Positions 52,577 through 64,000 are shown, counted from the stretch's first letter. The stretch: DNA of 64,000 nt from Bryopsis sp. KO-2023 (GCA_030272585.1 BSYQ01000005.1:682001-746000), one strand, 5' to 3'. Notes: generated by a model from the sequence alone, not told the origin. Numbers and translations: made by a program.

Positions 52577-52874
52577 TCTCAAACCCCCACGTGGCACTCT
52601 AGCTCCCTTAAACCTTTTCCAAACGTGATCTAAACTTCCAGCACGTAACAGGCCGTGTGCATTGTGACGTTCTCGGCGTCGTTATGCACTTCACAATTCG
52701 TTTTTTCGTTCCCCTGCAAGTCGCATCATGCCAAAGCGCAGTTACAAAGATGGATTCCTCGACGTTGGATTCACCACTGGTGAATCACCAGCATTTCATT
52801 CATTTATTTCCGGACGTGGAGAAGTCAAGCCACAGTGCGTCGGGTGCTTCGAAGTCTTGTCAGCAGAGTCCATG

Positions 52875-53289
52875 TGATACGAACGTGGACTCTAGAACGA
52901 GTTTACAACAATCCAAGTTAGTCTAGTCGGACTGGATCAGCCTGGTCCGGTACCGCGGTGCCTGGTTCGGTAGCAGGACCAATCCAGCAGTACAGTCCGA
53001 CTGACACGAATGAGGGGTGTACACGGTGGCGACTATCGTGACCACACAATCCGACCAACGGCCCAGAGGGGGATTTGGTCTGGATCTGTCGGTCCAGGGG
53101 ACTCTGGGTCCGACAGCTCTCGTCTGTTTCTTTTGCCAGATTGTCGGTCCGATCCGGTCCCATATTTATTGGGACCAGACCGAGGTAACAATGTTCTAGA
53201 GTAAGCTTGTAAGCAAAGACTCTTATCTGTGTTTTCGTGGTTCTAGACGTACGTCTACCACTACTCGATACTTTCCCGTGTTTTTATCA
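52875..53289 (+). repeat. solo LTR of the chromovirus family
   Basis: Starts TGATACGAAC and ends TTTTTATCA, aligning along its whole length with the 410-bp chromovirus LTR but with many substitutions and small indels. No internal element sequence is present, so it is a product of LTR-LTR recombination. Flanks tccatg / tcctg are consistent with a decayed target duplication. It interrupts the BED finger of the hAT transposase. Confidence 0.9.
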
Positions 53290-53396
53290 TCCTGAAGCTA
53301 AACAAACTCCAGCACCACCTCGATAAAAAGCATCCTAGTCTTGTCAGGCGACAGCGAGGTTACTTTGAAAGGCGAGAACATGAGCTTAAGAGAAGC

Positions 53397-53636
53397 TGTT
53401 ATGCCCTCCTTGCCTGAGTGTGCCGCCTCCACTAGCCACGTGGGTGGCGTGGTGTAGTGGGTGGTCGATGTCACATCCCCCTGATGGGTGATGTGACTGG
53501 ACAGGGTGTCCGCCTAGCTTGCTAGGTTCCTCCACGTGGTTGATGGGACCCATGGGGTTGGAGGGTTAAAGGACTTCAAGGGGCTGTCCAGGGGGCTTCT
53601 TTTGGCGACAAGGTCGCGCAGGAGAGGTTCTAAACA
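53397..53636 (+). repeat. 5' LTR of the gag-only element
   Basis: 240 bp, TGTT...AACA ends. Matches 55950-56189 with no difference found by eye. Confidence 0.93.
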
Positions 53637-54301
53637 GTTGGTTTCGGAGCAAGTGACGATAAGCGCACGTTTTTGGCTGCTACAGCTCGCACACGTATCG
53701 GAATTGGGATTCCAAGGTTGCAAAAAGTATCTACAGAAAAAGAGCTTTCCAGAACATTTTGTCGCTAGGTTATCGGAGTTCAGACGAGCGAGTTATGGCC
53801 GTTTGAAGATCCTGACGTTTTTCAGGGTGGCCTATACGGTTTCGTTTGGGTTTGCGAAGGAAAACTTGGGTTGTTTTCTTGTTCACTGAGTGATTTACCC
53901 TAGGTTAGGGTAAGGGTCAGCTCAGTTACCCTAACACAAGTGTTGGAGAGTTTTGGTGGTGCTGTGTGCTTGTTTGGGTCCATAGGGCTTGTTGCTACTC
54001 AAAGGGGTGTTTTCTTTTGGGTGGATAAGCAAGTGAAAGTGGGCTGAGGTTTTTTCTGGAAACCTACAACATCAGTGAGGGCTGTGACTGGGGTTGCTGA
54101 GATTTTTCTCCTTGAGCTAAGATCAAGACCCTAGAGAGCTCTAGTGTGTGTGTGTGTGCTCTCGAGAAGCCTTAGTGCTACATAGCATACCAAGGGCAGT
54201 TGTGTCTTGGATGGTGGAAAGAGTACAGTTGTACTGAAGTGCTTGGAGAGCTTCAGTGGGTGTGTTTCCCTTTTATTTGGTCAATAGAAGGTGTGAGGAA
54301 A

Positions 54302-55384
54302 ATGGCTCAACCAGAGGGGTCTACTGGCCTTGAGGTTCAAGACTTGGTCGGAGGTCAGACCGAGGAGCCAGAAGTTGTAGCTCCCACAGTTGCAGAGTTG
54401 CAAAGGGAGTTGGTTTTGTTGAGAACCCAGCAAGAAAATTTTCAGAAAGAGGTCGAAAGCCGCAGAGGTGCTAAAAGGTCCGCGGTTGGAAAACCGGACA
54501 AGTTCGATGGACAATGTTCATGGGCTGAGCACAAGGTGACCTTAGAAATTTTCTGGATTGCTGAGGGTGTGCCTCGTTCCGAGTGGGGTAAAATAGGTCC
54601 AACCTATTTGGGTCCCAAGGGGATCAAACACCTCATTGCACGTGTGGGTGAGGACAGTGTGTCCCAAGGTGCCCTATCGTGGGAGGATATGTGTACCGCC
54701 ATGGATGATGGTAGTTTTGGTGAGTTGGCAACAGAGTATGCCATAACTCAAAAGCTAGCCACATTCAGGGACCATATCAATCGGAAATGTGACACTGGAG
54801 AGTATGTTCGTCAGATGGACACATACTTTACCCTGCGTAAGACCAAGGTGGATGATATCACCAAGATTTGGTTCTTACACCGCAACTTGCACAGTGTGTT
54901 GAAAGAAGCGGTTGCAACGGATACTTCGGGAAAGGAATGGACCTCGTATGAGGGTTTCCGATCTCATGTGTTGGCAAAAGGGGTTTCGCACGATGAGCGA
55001 ACGCCAGTGTTGTCACAGAAGAGTGACGAAGAGGACAGAAAGAGCAAAAAGCGCAATGAAACAAACGAAAAGAGCAAGGAACGGTCGAATAGTCGAAAGA
55101 AGTTTCGATCGACTCCGGCTTTCACACCAGGTCGTGGTGGTGATTCTCAACCAACGCGGATGCGTCGGGGAAATGAGAAACGCTCTTTTGGCTTGAGTCC
55201 GAAGGAACTCGAGAGGCGTAGAGCAGCCAGTTTGTGTTTCAAGTGCGGTGCACCATACCAACCGGGTCACGTGTGTGATTTTGGAACGGTAAGCAAAGGT
55301 GTGTTTGCTTGTTTCGGGAATGAAGTATTTGCAACGTTGGTTCCCCTGAAACAAGTGCGTCGAAGTAGGCGACTTCGTTCGTGA
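54302..55384 (+). CDS. Gag of the non-autonomous LTR element
   Basis: 360 residues from ATG 54302 (the open frame begins upstream but without an ATG in better position). A Leu/Gln-rich coiled coil (AELQRELVLLRTQQENFQ) precedes a capsid-like region (GKPDKFDGQCSW, then YAITQKLATFRDHINRKC, then VRQMDTYFTLR). A Lys/Arg/Ser-rich stretch and a plant-Gypsy-type knuckle (LCFKCGAPYQPGHVC) follow. It should package the element RNA. No frameshift into pol is possible because no pol follows. Confidence 0.85.
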   Translation: MAQPEGSTGLEVQDLVGGQTEEPEVVAPTVAELQRELVLLRTQQENFQKEVESRRGAKRSAVGKPDKFDGQCSWAEHKVTLEIFWIAEGVPRSEWGKIGPTYLGPKGIKHLIARVGEDSVSQGALSWEDMCTAMDDGSFGELATEYAITQKLATFRDHINRKCDTGEYVRQMDTYFTLRKTKVDDITKIWFLHRNLHSVLKEAVATDTSGKEWTSYEGFRSHVLAKGVSHDERTPVLSQKSDEEDRKSKKRNETNEKSKERSNSRKKFRSTPAFTPGRGGDSQPTRMRRGNEKRSFGLSPKELERRRAASLCFKCGAPYQPGHVCDFGTVSKGVFACFGNEVFATLVPLKQVRRSRRLRS

Positions 55385-55949
55385 CTTGTGTAGGGTTGAG
55401 TGTTTTCTTCGTGATCAGGAAGGGGAGTACTGATATGGAGAGGGGTTCGTGATCAGAAAAATCAAGTTGTTTGTATGGAATACTTTCAACTAATGGACCT
55501 GCCTTAGTTGAAGGTTAGCTACCTTGACTTTGGGTTTCTCGCATAATGGGAGTCGACTTGCTTCCGAAACAGGAAGGTGAAGTTGAATAAGAAGAAGTGT
55601 TGGGTATCGCATCTTCTTACTGCATAAGCGGATGTGCAGGTGTGAGAGTATGGATATCAATTCGGGAGGAATTGATATGGTGTCTTGGTTCGCCACCAAG
55701 AATGGGTGTGTTGGATGTTGGTAGAATCAGTGGGACAATAGTCAACTGATTATCCATTGTAGAGAGATGTGGGTGGTCCGCATAGCTAAAGGGGTAACCG
55801 ATAGCTAAGGTACAAGAGTATCTTGTGAACCCATCTGCTCTATTGACCACACGAGGATAACTGCTCCAGGTTATCAAGGTATGTTGCAATAGCAGCATAT
55901 GCTCCAGAGGCACGAGTCACCAGGTGGAGACTCATCGGAGGGGGAGGAC
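55385..55949 (+). other. 3' non-coding part of the gag-only element
   Basis: No open frame of note and no protease, RT or integrase motif. It ends in the purine tract before the 3' LTR. Confidence 0.7.
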
Positions 55950-56189
55950 TGTTATGCCCTCCTTGCCTGAGTGTGCCGCCTCCACTAGCCACGTGGGTGG
56001 CGTGGTGTAGTGGGTGGTCGATGTCACATCCCCCTGATGGGTGATGTGACTGGACAGGGTGTCCGCCTAGCTTGCTAGGTTCCTCCACGTGGTTGATGGG
56101 ACCCATGGGGTTGGAGGGTTAAAGGACTTCAAGGGGCTGTCCAGGGGGCTTCTTTTGGCGACAAGGTCGCGCAGGAGAGGTTCTAAACA
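55950..56189 (+). repeat. 3' LTR of the gag-only element
   Basis: 240 bp, followed by the GAAGC target duplication and resumption of the hAT transposase frame. Confidence 0.93.
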
Positions 56190-57644
56190 GAAGCAGATTC
56201 GAAGCCCCTAACAATCCAGCACTCCAAGCAGCGAAACAAGCAACCCTTGCTTCGTACCATGTTTTGCTTTGAATCGCAAAGCACAAAGTGGCACACACTA
56301 TTGGGGAAGAGAAGTGAAAGACCAAATCGTTGGTAGGATGAAGAAGAGCCCAATTCTCAACCTACAACTGGACGAGTCGACGGATGTTGCAAAATCCAGT
56401 TAGTTGATGGTCTTTGCTCGTTATGTCGGTGAGAAGGACATTGAAAAGGAATTTTTATTTTTTGTGAGCCACTGACCACAATGAGTACTAGAGCGGATGT
56501 TCCATCAATGTTCGGTGCTCGAAACGAGTTCGTTGCGCGTGTCAAGCATGCTAATGCGAATGTGCGCGACAATCAGTTGCTACACATTCATTGTTTGCTT
56601 CATCGCGAGAATTTGGCAGCAAAACGTCTTTCTGATGATCAGGGTGGAGTAATGCAAGACGTGATCGTAAACTACATTAAAAGCAATGCATTGAACTCCC
56701 GACTTTTTGAGCAGATATGCATCGATTTCGGATCAGAGTACAAGCATCTTCCTTTCTACTCCCTTGACTATCGTGAGGGAAGGTGTTGAAAAGAGTGGTA
56801 GATATGAGGATGGAAGTGGAGGTATTCCTGCCAGAGAAATCCCACAGAAGTTCTCAAACAAACTTTGGATGCTGAAAGTCTGCTATTTGAGTGATATCTC
56901 CGCATTGATCAATGAGCTGAATAGTTCAATGCAAGGGCGAGATTAAACGATCATAACACTCTCCGAGAAGTTGGTCGCATTCAAGGCAAAGTTGAAACTG
57001 TGGAAAGGGAAGATGGAAAAGGATCGACTTGCTCCTTTTTCGTCGCTGAATGGATCGATGACGTCAATTTTGAAGATGTAAAGGCCAATTTGATCAGTCA
57101 CTTGGAGCAACTTATTGACGACTTTGACCGTTACATTCTTGACGATCAATTACCGATGGGGCGAGGGTGGATCAGGAATCCATTTCTCGTCAATGTGGGG
57201 GACTTGGAGGAGGAGGATGAAGTGGCAGAAGATCTCATCGACATCCAACACGATGGGAATTTTTAGATCTTGTTTGTAACATCACGGCTCTTTGAGTGTT
57301 GGACAGCAGTAGAAAAGGAAAAGTCGTTGGCGGGAAGAAACCGTTGGCACTACTGGTACCCTTCTCCACCACGTACTTGTGCGAACAAGGCTTCTCCGCT
57401 TTGACAATGATCAAAACGAAGCTGCGTAACCGCTTGGACCCGCAAGATAACCTACGCTTAACCTTGACCAAAGTGATGCCAGATATCGAGAAACTTGTGT
57501 CCAACAAAAAACAATTGCACATCAGTCACTAATATCGACCAATAGAACAGGTTTCGATGTTGGGGTTTGAGAATGTAATTAATTGATTGATTGATTGAAG
57601 TTGAGATGATGTTGGGTCGGTAAAAAAAAAGTTTGGGAAGCCTA

Positions 57645-60020
57645 TTTTTCTCTTGGAAGTACATTGATTTATATTTCTTTATAAAACAAAGAAAATGGGG
57701 TAGGAAGAAGAAACTTTTTTTGCGATATGTTCTAATCTTGAGGAAAGGAAGAAAAAGGGGGCAGAAATTCCTATAGAATAGATAGTACATATCTGCATCT
57801 TTTTTGTTCTCTATAAGAATACAAAAAAAATGAAATGTACATTGTGAATCCCATTAAAATTGCTTGGCAAATTTGAGTGAAGGAGTGAAAGATTCCAGTC
57901 AGAAAGTTAAGACCACTTGTAGTTTGGAAATGGGAGTGATGGATGAAAAGATGAGTATAATGATCCGATATAAAGGGCATGCGATGTAAACTCGGGATCT
58001 TTTTTAATTGTAATTATGCTTCCATATATTGTGAAGAACCAGCAGGGCTTGTAGGTTCAAAAATTCAATCGTGATCGAATTCGAGATTTCACTTCAAATC
58101 ATTAGTCCATCAACGGGGCCACAAATATTTTTCTCTCGGATATTTGTAGTGGAATCAAATGTTGAATGTTCAAAAGAGGCCCAAGGCCCAATCTTCTCCC
58201 CCAGATTTGACTTAGAGACTGAGATCATGCGCAGAGCTGGTGCTTTATATTAAGAAATAAAGCTACGGCTTTGATTTCTAGATTAAGAAATGTGGATGGA
58301 TAATAGAGAATTTTTCTATGAATATCGTAAGATCATTTGTACGTATGGAATTGATCAAGAAGTGGTGATTTGTAACGGTTGTAATGTGATTACTCAAGAT
58401 AAGATGTGACACTCACATTTTTTTATTCCACAAGCTAAGAGTTCCTTTCTTACCGATGTTCTTCGATATACCAAGTCTCCGAGTTGGGGTAGACCCCTTT
58501 CCCGAGTTTTTTCCAAGAAAAAAAAGTATTCTCATAGTAATTAGGTTTTAATCCAAAACCATATTATGTCTTTAAGTTAATTTTACGGTTCCTTATGGAT
58601 CCAAACTCGATACTTTTTTCCGTGGGTTTGAGTAGGCCTCCTAAAGGGGCAATATGGTTCCAATTCAAGGAGGAAGTCCCCTACCAGGGGGTGAGAACAA
58701 GATCATGCATATTTGAGGGGTTTCCAATAAACCATAATATTTTTTATTTAAGAGTAGTAAGAACGCTTCGGAGGGTTCTTTTAAAGACAAAGTTTCTTCC
58801 TAAGCCGTTTTCTTACGATTTTTTTGTTACCCTCGCGTCCTTCGGAACACGTGAACACTCTAAACCTCACTTTGAACCGTTACTCTTAATATGAGACGTT
58901 AGTGACAAATATCGATCGAGCTAACAACCTTGGTAGCAATGAATGCAAATTCCTCTTTTACAAGAAAGAGGAGGAAATCGTTTTATGTGCAAGGCTATGG
59001 TGACGTCGCTGAGAGATTATCTCGATTCGAAAAGTTTTGAGGTATTTCCTAAATGTTGTGTTGACCTTAAGAAAAATGAAATTGTCTTGACATATCGAAT
59101 TAGGTTCCTTGTTAAGAAAAAGAAAAGAAGAAAAAAATTGTAATAATTTACGGGCTTCAATTTCCAATTTTTGTGGGATAGTGTCCTCGTGACGATGAGT
59201 AATTTTGTCTTCGAATGGCTTTGTTAAAAAATGTCCCAAAGTTGGAAAGTCGATTACGAGGAGGGCAATATTTTAGACTCCATCGCACTTTCTTCAATAA
59301 AAATTACTTAAAACTCATCCAGTGACGTAATTTCATGAATAATTTCCCCTCTTCTCGAAGAAAACAAATTTTATTGGAACGAACTATTATAAAAAAGGGT
59401 AACTATTGTAACTACTCGATACACAAAACGCGAAGGGCGTTCTTGTTTTTTAATCTCCTACCCTTTCGTCTTTATGGGAAGGGAATTATGTTGTTTTACT
59501 AATCAATCCGAAAGAGGAAACCTTGGAGTTACTATTAGAGTTTTTTTATCTTTGTTTTGAAAGAGAGGTATTCCCGGTTTAGTCATGTGACTCACATTAG
59601 ATTCTAATATGAAAGAGGATATAGACATCTTGAGACAACTTTAGTTAGGGAGAAAAGTATCTTTGCTTCGTGCGAAAAGGAAGGAGAGTGCGTTTGGAGA
59701 TACCAAGAAAAGTGCCCTTATATGGGGACAGTGGTTGACCAAGATATATATTGGCATTAACAATCAACGGACATTCAAAAATTCCTCTCGAAAGAGATGA
59801 CTCGGTGGGTAGGTGGTTACTGTCTACTGATTCTTCGAAGCGGCCATTGGGAGGAGGTGATATGGAAATATCATGTGGATGACGATTGTCGCATGACCGG
59901 CATGATTTCGGATCCATGACGGATATTGGAGGACGAAAGAGATACCTGTCTCCTGGAAACATTGATGTCTTAAGATTTTTTCAAGGGAGGTATAAAAGAT
60001 GAGGAAGAATTTGATGTCAG
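57645..60020. other. AT-rich DNA, decayed and unrecognised
   Basis: Several short plus-strand frames (for example 58595-58894) read like decayed coding DNA, but no domain could be named. Composition is more AT-rich than the region left of 57 kb. Confidence 0.35.
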
Positions 60021-60023
60021 AAT

Positions 60024-60437
60024 TATGATCTGGAACACTAGAACCCTTACGAAAGCAATTTTGAACCATTTAACAAACGCTTTTCCTAATGAGAAACCCG
60101 AAGTCTTCAAAGGCAATGACATTAAATGTCATGGAATGGGGACTTAACTTTTCAGACTAGAAAGTAGTAAGGAACAATAGAGTCCTAGGGGATGAGAAAT
60201 GACATACCCAACATGGAAATAAAGGCCAAATAGAAACCCTCGCTTATTGTGGTAGAATATCAAATCGAGGAGTTCAAGTTTTTTGATCTAGGGACCTATG
60301 TTCCTCCTCGAATGGTGGACTTACATAAAGAAAAGAACGTTTGGATTTCTTTAGCTCAGGTGGTTACAGATCTCTAGAACAAAGGACCAATTATTATTGG
60401 TGGTGATCTCAATTCAAGGGTTGCGGATTATGGGGGA
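60024..60437 (+). pseudogene. decayed LINE endonuclease (APE type)
   Basis: An early segment (IMIWNTRTLTKAILNHL) resembles the first strand of APE-type LINE endonucleases. At 60249-60437 the frame VVEYQIEEFKFFDLGTYVPP ... GPIIIGGDLNSRVADYG contains the GGDLNSR catalytic motif. A stop interrupts it (60357-60380 region) and the frame shifts between the two parts. No reverse transcriptase was recognised downstream. Confidence 0.65.
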
Positions 60438-63264
60438 AGGATATGACAAAGTGCTTGGATTTTGCTGGAAAGTATTGAATGGTGTATGTGATGGTGTGGA
60501 TAACCAGCGTTTTAAGTATAATGATAAACAAAACCGCAAGTCAGTGATGATTACGTTTTGGTTTCGAAAGAATTTCAAGGGAAGATTTTGAACTTGGATT
60601 TTGAAAAAATAAAAGATAAACAAATAAACAAGTAAAAGCGATAGATTTATGTCAAAGATGTGATGTTTTTCTTCTCGTTATGGGACTTGCGATTGGGAAG
60701 AATGCAAATACGTACCAAGCCAATGCCAAGGTGTCTAGCATAGCTAAGTATTCTTTGCGATATACGGAACATCACGACCGTCATAATGCATTAGCCGGCA
60801 TGATGTAATGTTCGGCTGTTCCTGTTGCTCTCGCTTGCATAAAGCATACATTGCGTCATGTTTCTGGTTATCGAAGCTTTCTTTTTATGATTGTTAAGGA
60901 AATTTAGGATCGTACATTTTAAGAATGAGGGAAGCCATCGAAGTTCTATGAGGTACTCACAATGTGACTTATATATACCAAATTTTCGACGAAAAATAAA
61001 TATCGAACATAATCAAATGCACCCATAGAAAAAAAGTACAATGGTGGCCCACCTCGAAGAGCACTTACTACTGAGGGACACCGAAAACAAAATAAAAATT
61101 GTAATATAATCTTTTATAAATGCCATGCATGTCGAAAATTAAAATAGAAAGTTTTCTCGAACTTCCATCCTAAAAAGTTGATCGCCAGAGAAGCGTTGAC
61201 AAGTGAAGGGGTCTGATTTTTCTCGTTGGAGGGATAAGGCGTTGCGAGCTCTTCCCCTTGCCTCTACAGCACTTGGAGAGAATGGATCTTTCATTCATGC
61301 ACGATGTTCGGACAATTGTTCACCTCAACTTAAGAAGGTCGATAGCACCCCGCGTGTCATGATCGTGTCTTTAAAATCGATGGTTTGCATCTTGATCTCG
61401 ATTATAAGCGAAAAGCTCTACCGCGTACTTATGCAAGCTTGACACCCTAAAGTATGGACGCTATCGCTAAAGGACTTCTACGTCGTTCATTGCTTCTTTT
61501 TACTTGCTGAGATAGATTGGAAGAACTAAAAAGTTGCTATCAAGCCTTAGCCGCTATCTTCCTCGGAGCCCCCCATCCCTTTCTTTAAAAGATACGAGGG
61601 AAACATCGATCACGATCAGTGATCTAAGTAGACGACACACCTGTCCTCTCAGACAAGCACAAAGATTCTTAAAAGAGACCTTCACATCATACTGCACATC
61701 TCCCGGGACGAGGATTGAAACATCCGAGAATCAAAATGAAGGTACCTTCCGATACCTTGAGTTACTGTTGCACCTTAAGATTTGCTTCCCTCAAAATCTA
61801 TAATGATACACTTCAAGGAGATAATACCACCACACCCCCACACTGACATGAGAAGGATCAACGACTAGTTCGACCAAGTTACGAGGTTCACATAAAGGGG
61901 GACACACTTGTTTGTTTCTCGACCAACTCGAGAAGAGTGACTCGGGGAAGACACACTCTTTGGATGCGAGCCTCGTTTGACATCTCATGGCATCTCTGTT
62001 TGTTCAAATTCAATGCATCTCAAGTTAGTGGTATCCATGGCATTTCCATTCACTCACATCCAATGCATCTGATTTCAATCATACTGAATGCCAACAAGAC
62101 AATGCTCTGCTCACTTCATTTCACAATCAATCGCACAGCCAGCTCAGTCAAAGAGGATATATATATATATGAGTTATACACACCAATCCGCTCAATTATG
62201 GATTGCAACAACACCCCAAAGAGGGATATACCACTGGATAAACGCTAGCTCGATAGGCTAGGGCGCACATCTTGCGCAACCCCATGAAAGGATCCTACGA
62301 TGAGCGACAGGCACTTAGCCATAATATTACAAATTTCTAATCAGTTGGAGATAGAGGCCCTATGTCGTGCGATCTATCAGCGACGTCTTAAAAAGATACT
62401 AGATTTTGAGGGGCGTATTTCTCATAGTAGATGAGTAAGATTGCTTAAGTGGGGGAGTTAGGACAACACCCAATCAATAAAAGTATGAGAGAGTAGGAGG
62501 TTGCAACACATTTCTTAAAACTTGTGTTAATTTCGCTCTCTCGCTCTTGCGGTTTCCTAAGACCTCATTTTAAAATCCAACACATCTGCTGGCATTCCAA
62601 TCATGGATGCGACGGCACCTCAATTGCTCTTGGACAAGTGTGGAGATTATACTCAACCATATCGAGTTTTCAGCATATCAAATGAGACATGATTTTGGCT
62701 CATCTCCTAAGAGTATCAAAATTTAAGGATACGACATTAGGAACACGAAGCTTTTCTTGAAAGAGCACGATTGTTAAGAATTAAAAATCCTCATAATTAC
62801 TTTTGGACCAAGACCAAGAGTCTTGGTCTTGGTCTTGGTCCAAGACCATAAGACCAAGATCATTTTCGACCATGTTATCTATAGATATGGACAATTATAT
62901 CTATTTCTCTCAAGATATACCTCCGACTACGTATTCTAATATAATATGGATGTCAATGGAAATCGAGAAGATCTTTTATTTTTAAGACTGACGATAGTTG
63001 AAACTTTCCATACATTGATAATTCCGTGATGAGAACGAATGATCACGAAACACAATCAGTTTTTATGGTTCTTCCAGATTAGAAATGCCCAAGATGTAGT
63101 ATTGCTCCAAAAAGCGATAGAGATATGGTTGTATCATGAAGCCGGGAAATGTTCTTTTCACGCACGTAAGATTTCACTTGGGTAGATCCACTAAGTCAAG
63201 TGGACCTATGATTAGAAAACAATTGAAGGTAAAGTTTCATTTAGGCAAAGACACTGGATCATAA
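60438..63264. other. AT-rich DNA with decayed fragments and a GACCAA hairpin
   Basis: Short frames only. A 16-bp-arm hairpin built of accaag repeats lies at 62805-62843. A weak tRNA-like stretch (tagctcgataggctagggcgc) lies near 62247-62270 but lacks a B-box. An (at)n run is at 62158-62171. Confidence 0.35.
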
Positions 63265-63360
63265 CAAGGACTTATCGACTCAGGGTCGGCATGCAATATA
63301 GTGTCGCTTCCCTATGTGACGAAACACAGTTCGGGGCTCGATAAGGTCGAAAGGGATTAA
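63265..63360 (+). pseudogene. decayed LTR-element aspartic protease fragment
   Basis: The frame reads GLIDSGSACNIVSLPYVTKH, the active-site segment of a retropepsin (LIDSGS followed by NIVS). A stop lies just upstream and another at 63358-63360. The downstream frame at 63413-63699 may be the spacer before RT, but no RT motif is visible before the window ends. Confidence 0.5.
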
Positions 63361-64000
63361 GATATATACGGATACATACATATAAAGAAATAATTGAAAA
63401 CATCTCAGAAGCGTGAAAGTCATTCCTCTATTACATACATCACCTAATACCATCAAAAGACCTTCCAATGAAACTTGTTCGACAAAGACTCCCGATGGCG
63501 TTCTCGAAATCGATTGGGAAAACGTCGCAGCTGTTTTGAACGAGCTAGGATCCAGGAGGGTGTACTACCTAAAGTATATCCTGGTGATTTTTTTTCCATC
63601 ATATTGGAAGAGAGAAGTAAGCCTACAATGCGTCGCATGGAGAATATCTTTCCTAGCAAAAATCTCTTGAGTTATCAAGAATACGAAATTGACTCGTAAG
63701 GATACAGTAAGGACATTTTACAATTTTATACTTCCTCGCAAAAAAGCCCTTAGCGTTACCGTTCTACTTTCGGTCATATTCCTCATAAAGAAAACATATC
63801 GATGAAGATGACGTATCGATACAGGTTGTGAGGTTAAAAATCATATATAAGTAGTTAGCGAGAACGAAATAGATCAAAAACATATATATATTTACCGTTC
63901 TATACAATGCCTTTTGCTAGGTAGATCCTTACTTTATTTTACCGAAGTTTCTATCTAGTTCAAAGAGGAGAGCTTTCCCCATTTCTCATTATCAACAAAG
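63361..64000. other. window end; probable continuation of the decayed LTR element
   Basis: An 85-codon frame (63413-63670) has DGVLEIDWENVAAVLNELG, unrecognised. The rest is AT-rich and closed. Confidence 0.3.

Larger units (their letters stand above)
53397..56189 (+). mobile_element. gag-only LTR retrotransposon (TR-GAG-like), 2,793 bp
   Basis: Two 240-bp LTRs (TGTTATGCCC...TTCTAAACA) that look identical, a perfect 5-bp target duplication GAAGC (53392-53396, 56190-56194), the primer-binding core TGGTTTCGGAGC after the 5' LTR, and a purine tract (cggagggggaggac) before the 3' LTR. The only long frame is gag; no pol motif is present. It must use enzymes from another element. Confidence 0.92.
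52728..57531 (+). pseudogene. hAT transposase (ZBED5-like), broken by LTR insertions and stops
   Basis: The ATG at 52728 starts a frame with a BED-type zinc finger: CVGCFEVLSAES before the solo LTR, and the paired HHLDKKHPS segment after it (53290-53396). The frame resumes at 56190 after the gag-only element. The body is recognisable as HIHCLLHRENLAAKRLS and VIVNYIKSNALNSRLFEQIC (56575-56740), LWMLKVCYLSDISALINELN (about 56865) and ITLSEKLVAFKAKLKLW. The C-terminal hAT dimerisation segment is FSTTYLCEQGFSALTMIKTK (57363-57422). Stops, shifts and a missing central part make it inactive. Known relatives cut and paste DNA with 8-bp duplications. Confidence 0.8.
51947..57644 (+). mobile_element. 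decayed hAT transposon with nested insertions
   Basis: The left end is near cactgttccccaaactatag followed by ggtcgc...gggtcgcga, and the right end is ...gggtcgg-A9-gtttgggaagcc, an imperfect complement. Ends of this type (CAxTGxTxCCCAAAC, GGTCGC) are typical of hAT elements encoding ZBED5-like transposases. The decayed transposase lies inside. Exact termini and the 8-bp duplication could not be fixed. Nested inside are a MITE (52345-52576), a solo LTR (52875-53289) and a gag-only LTR element (53397-56189). Confidence 0.65.

Noticed and set aside
62240..62310. tRNA-like D-arm sequence
   Set aside because: No B-box and no closing stem; at best an old SINE fragment.

Overview
This is a nuclear eukaryotic window. 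Genes have GT-AG introns with T-rich acceptors, there are no prokaryotic operons, and most of the DNA is transposable elements. Ty3/Gypsy chromoviruses, CACTA, mariner/Stowaway-like and hAT elements, together with a stand-alone EgtD-type methyltransferase and a plasma-membrane-like PP2C, would suit an alga or other plant-like protist, but the sequence does not fix the lineage.

Layout. 1-4632: a Ty3/Gypsy retroelement (start outside the window, integrase damaged) inserted in an exon of a minus-strand PP2C gene (4633-5210). 7155-8552: nested hAT-type MITEs; two 465-bp copies carry a tRNA-like module. 8732-13673: an apparently intact ten-exon CCA-adding tRNA nucleotidyltransferase. 14316-15735: a possible small secreted protein. 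16144-16911: a zinc-knuckle protein. 17581-18210: a second, differently broken PP2C copy, inverted relative to the first. 21368-21604: an isolated F5/8-type lectin-domain exon. 22398-28830: an uncharacterised multi-exon gene whose last coding exon is split by a 4-kb CACTA-type element (24750-28734), which itself carries a multi-exon membrane-protein gene. 29344-30477: an intronless EgtD-family methyltransferase.

31-37 kb: palindromes, AT- and homopolymer-rich DNA, and a 2.1-kb mariner-like foldback element holding a hAT-type foldback element with tRNA-like arms. 37521-46916: a complete, young chromovirus (two 410-bp LTRs that look identical, 5-bp target duplication) with gag, a full pol ending in a chromodomain, and an extra 401-codon ORF after pol. 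49.8-57.6 kb: a stack of nested insertions: a decayed Gypsy integrase split by a second mariner-like element and abutted by a decayed hAT transposase gene, which is itself split by a solo LTR and by a gag-only LTR element. 57.6-64 kb: AT-richer DNA with decayed LINE and LTR-element fragments.

The host genes do not form an obvious pathway. The clearest biology is genome dynamics: host genes broken by insertions, non-autonomous elements with long inverted repeats, and tRNA-like B-box modules recurring inside unrelated DNA transposons. Multi-exon genes are listed by span, with exon coordinates in the evidence.
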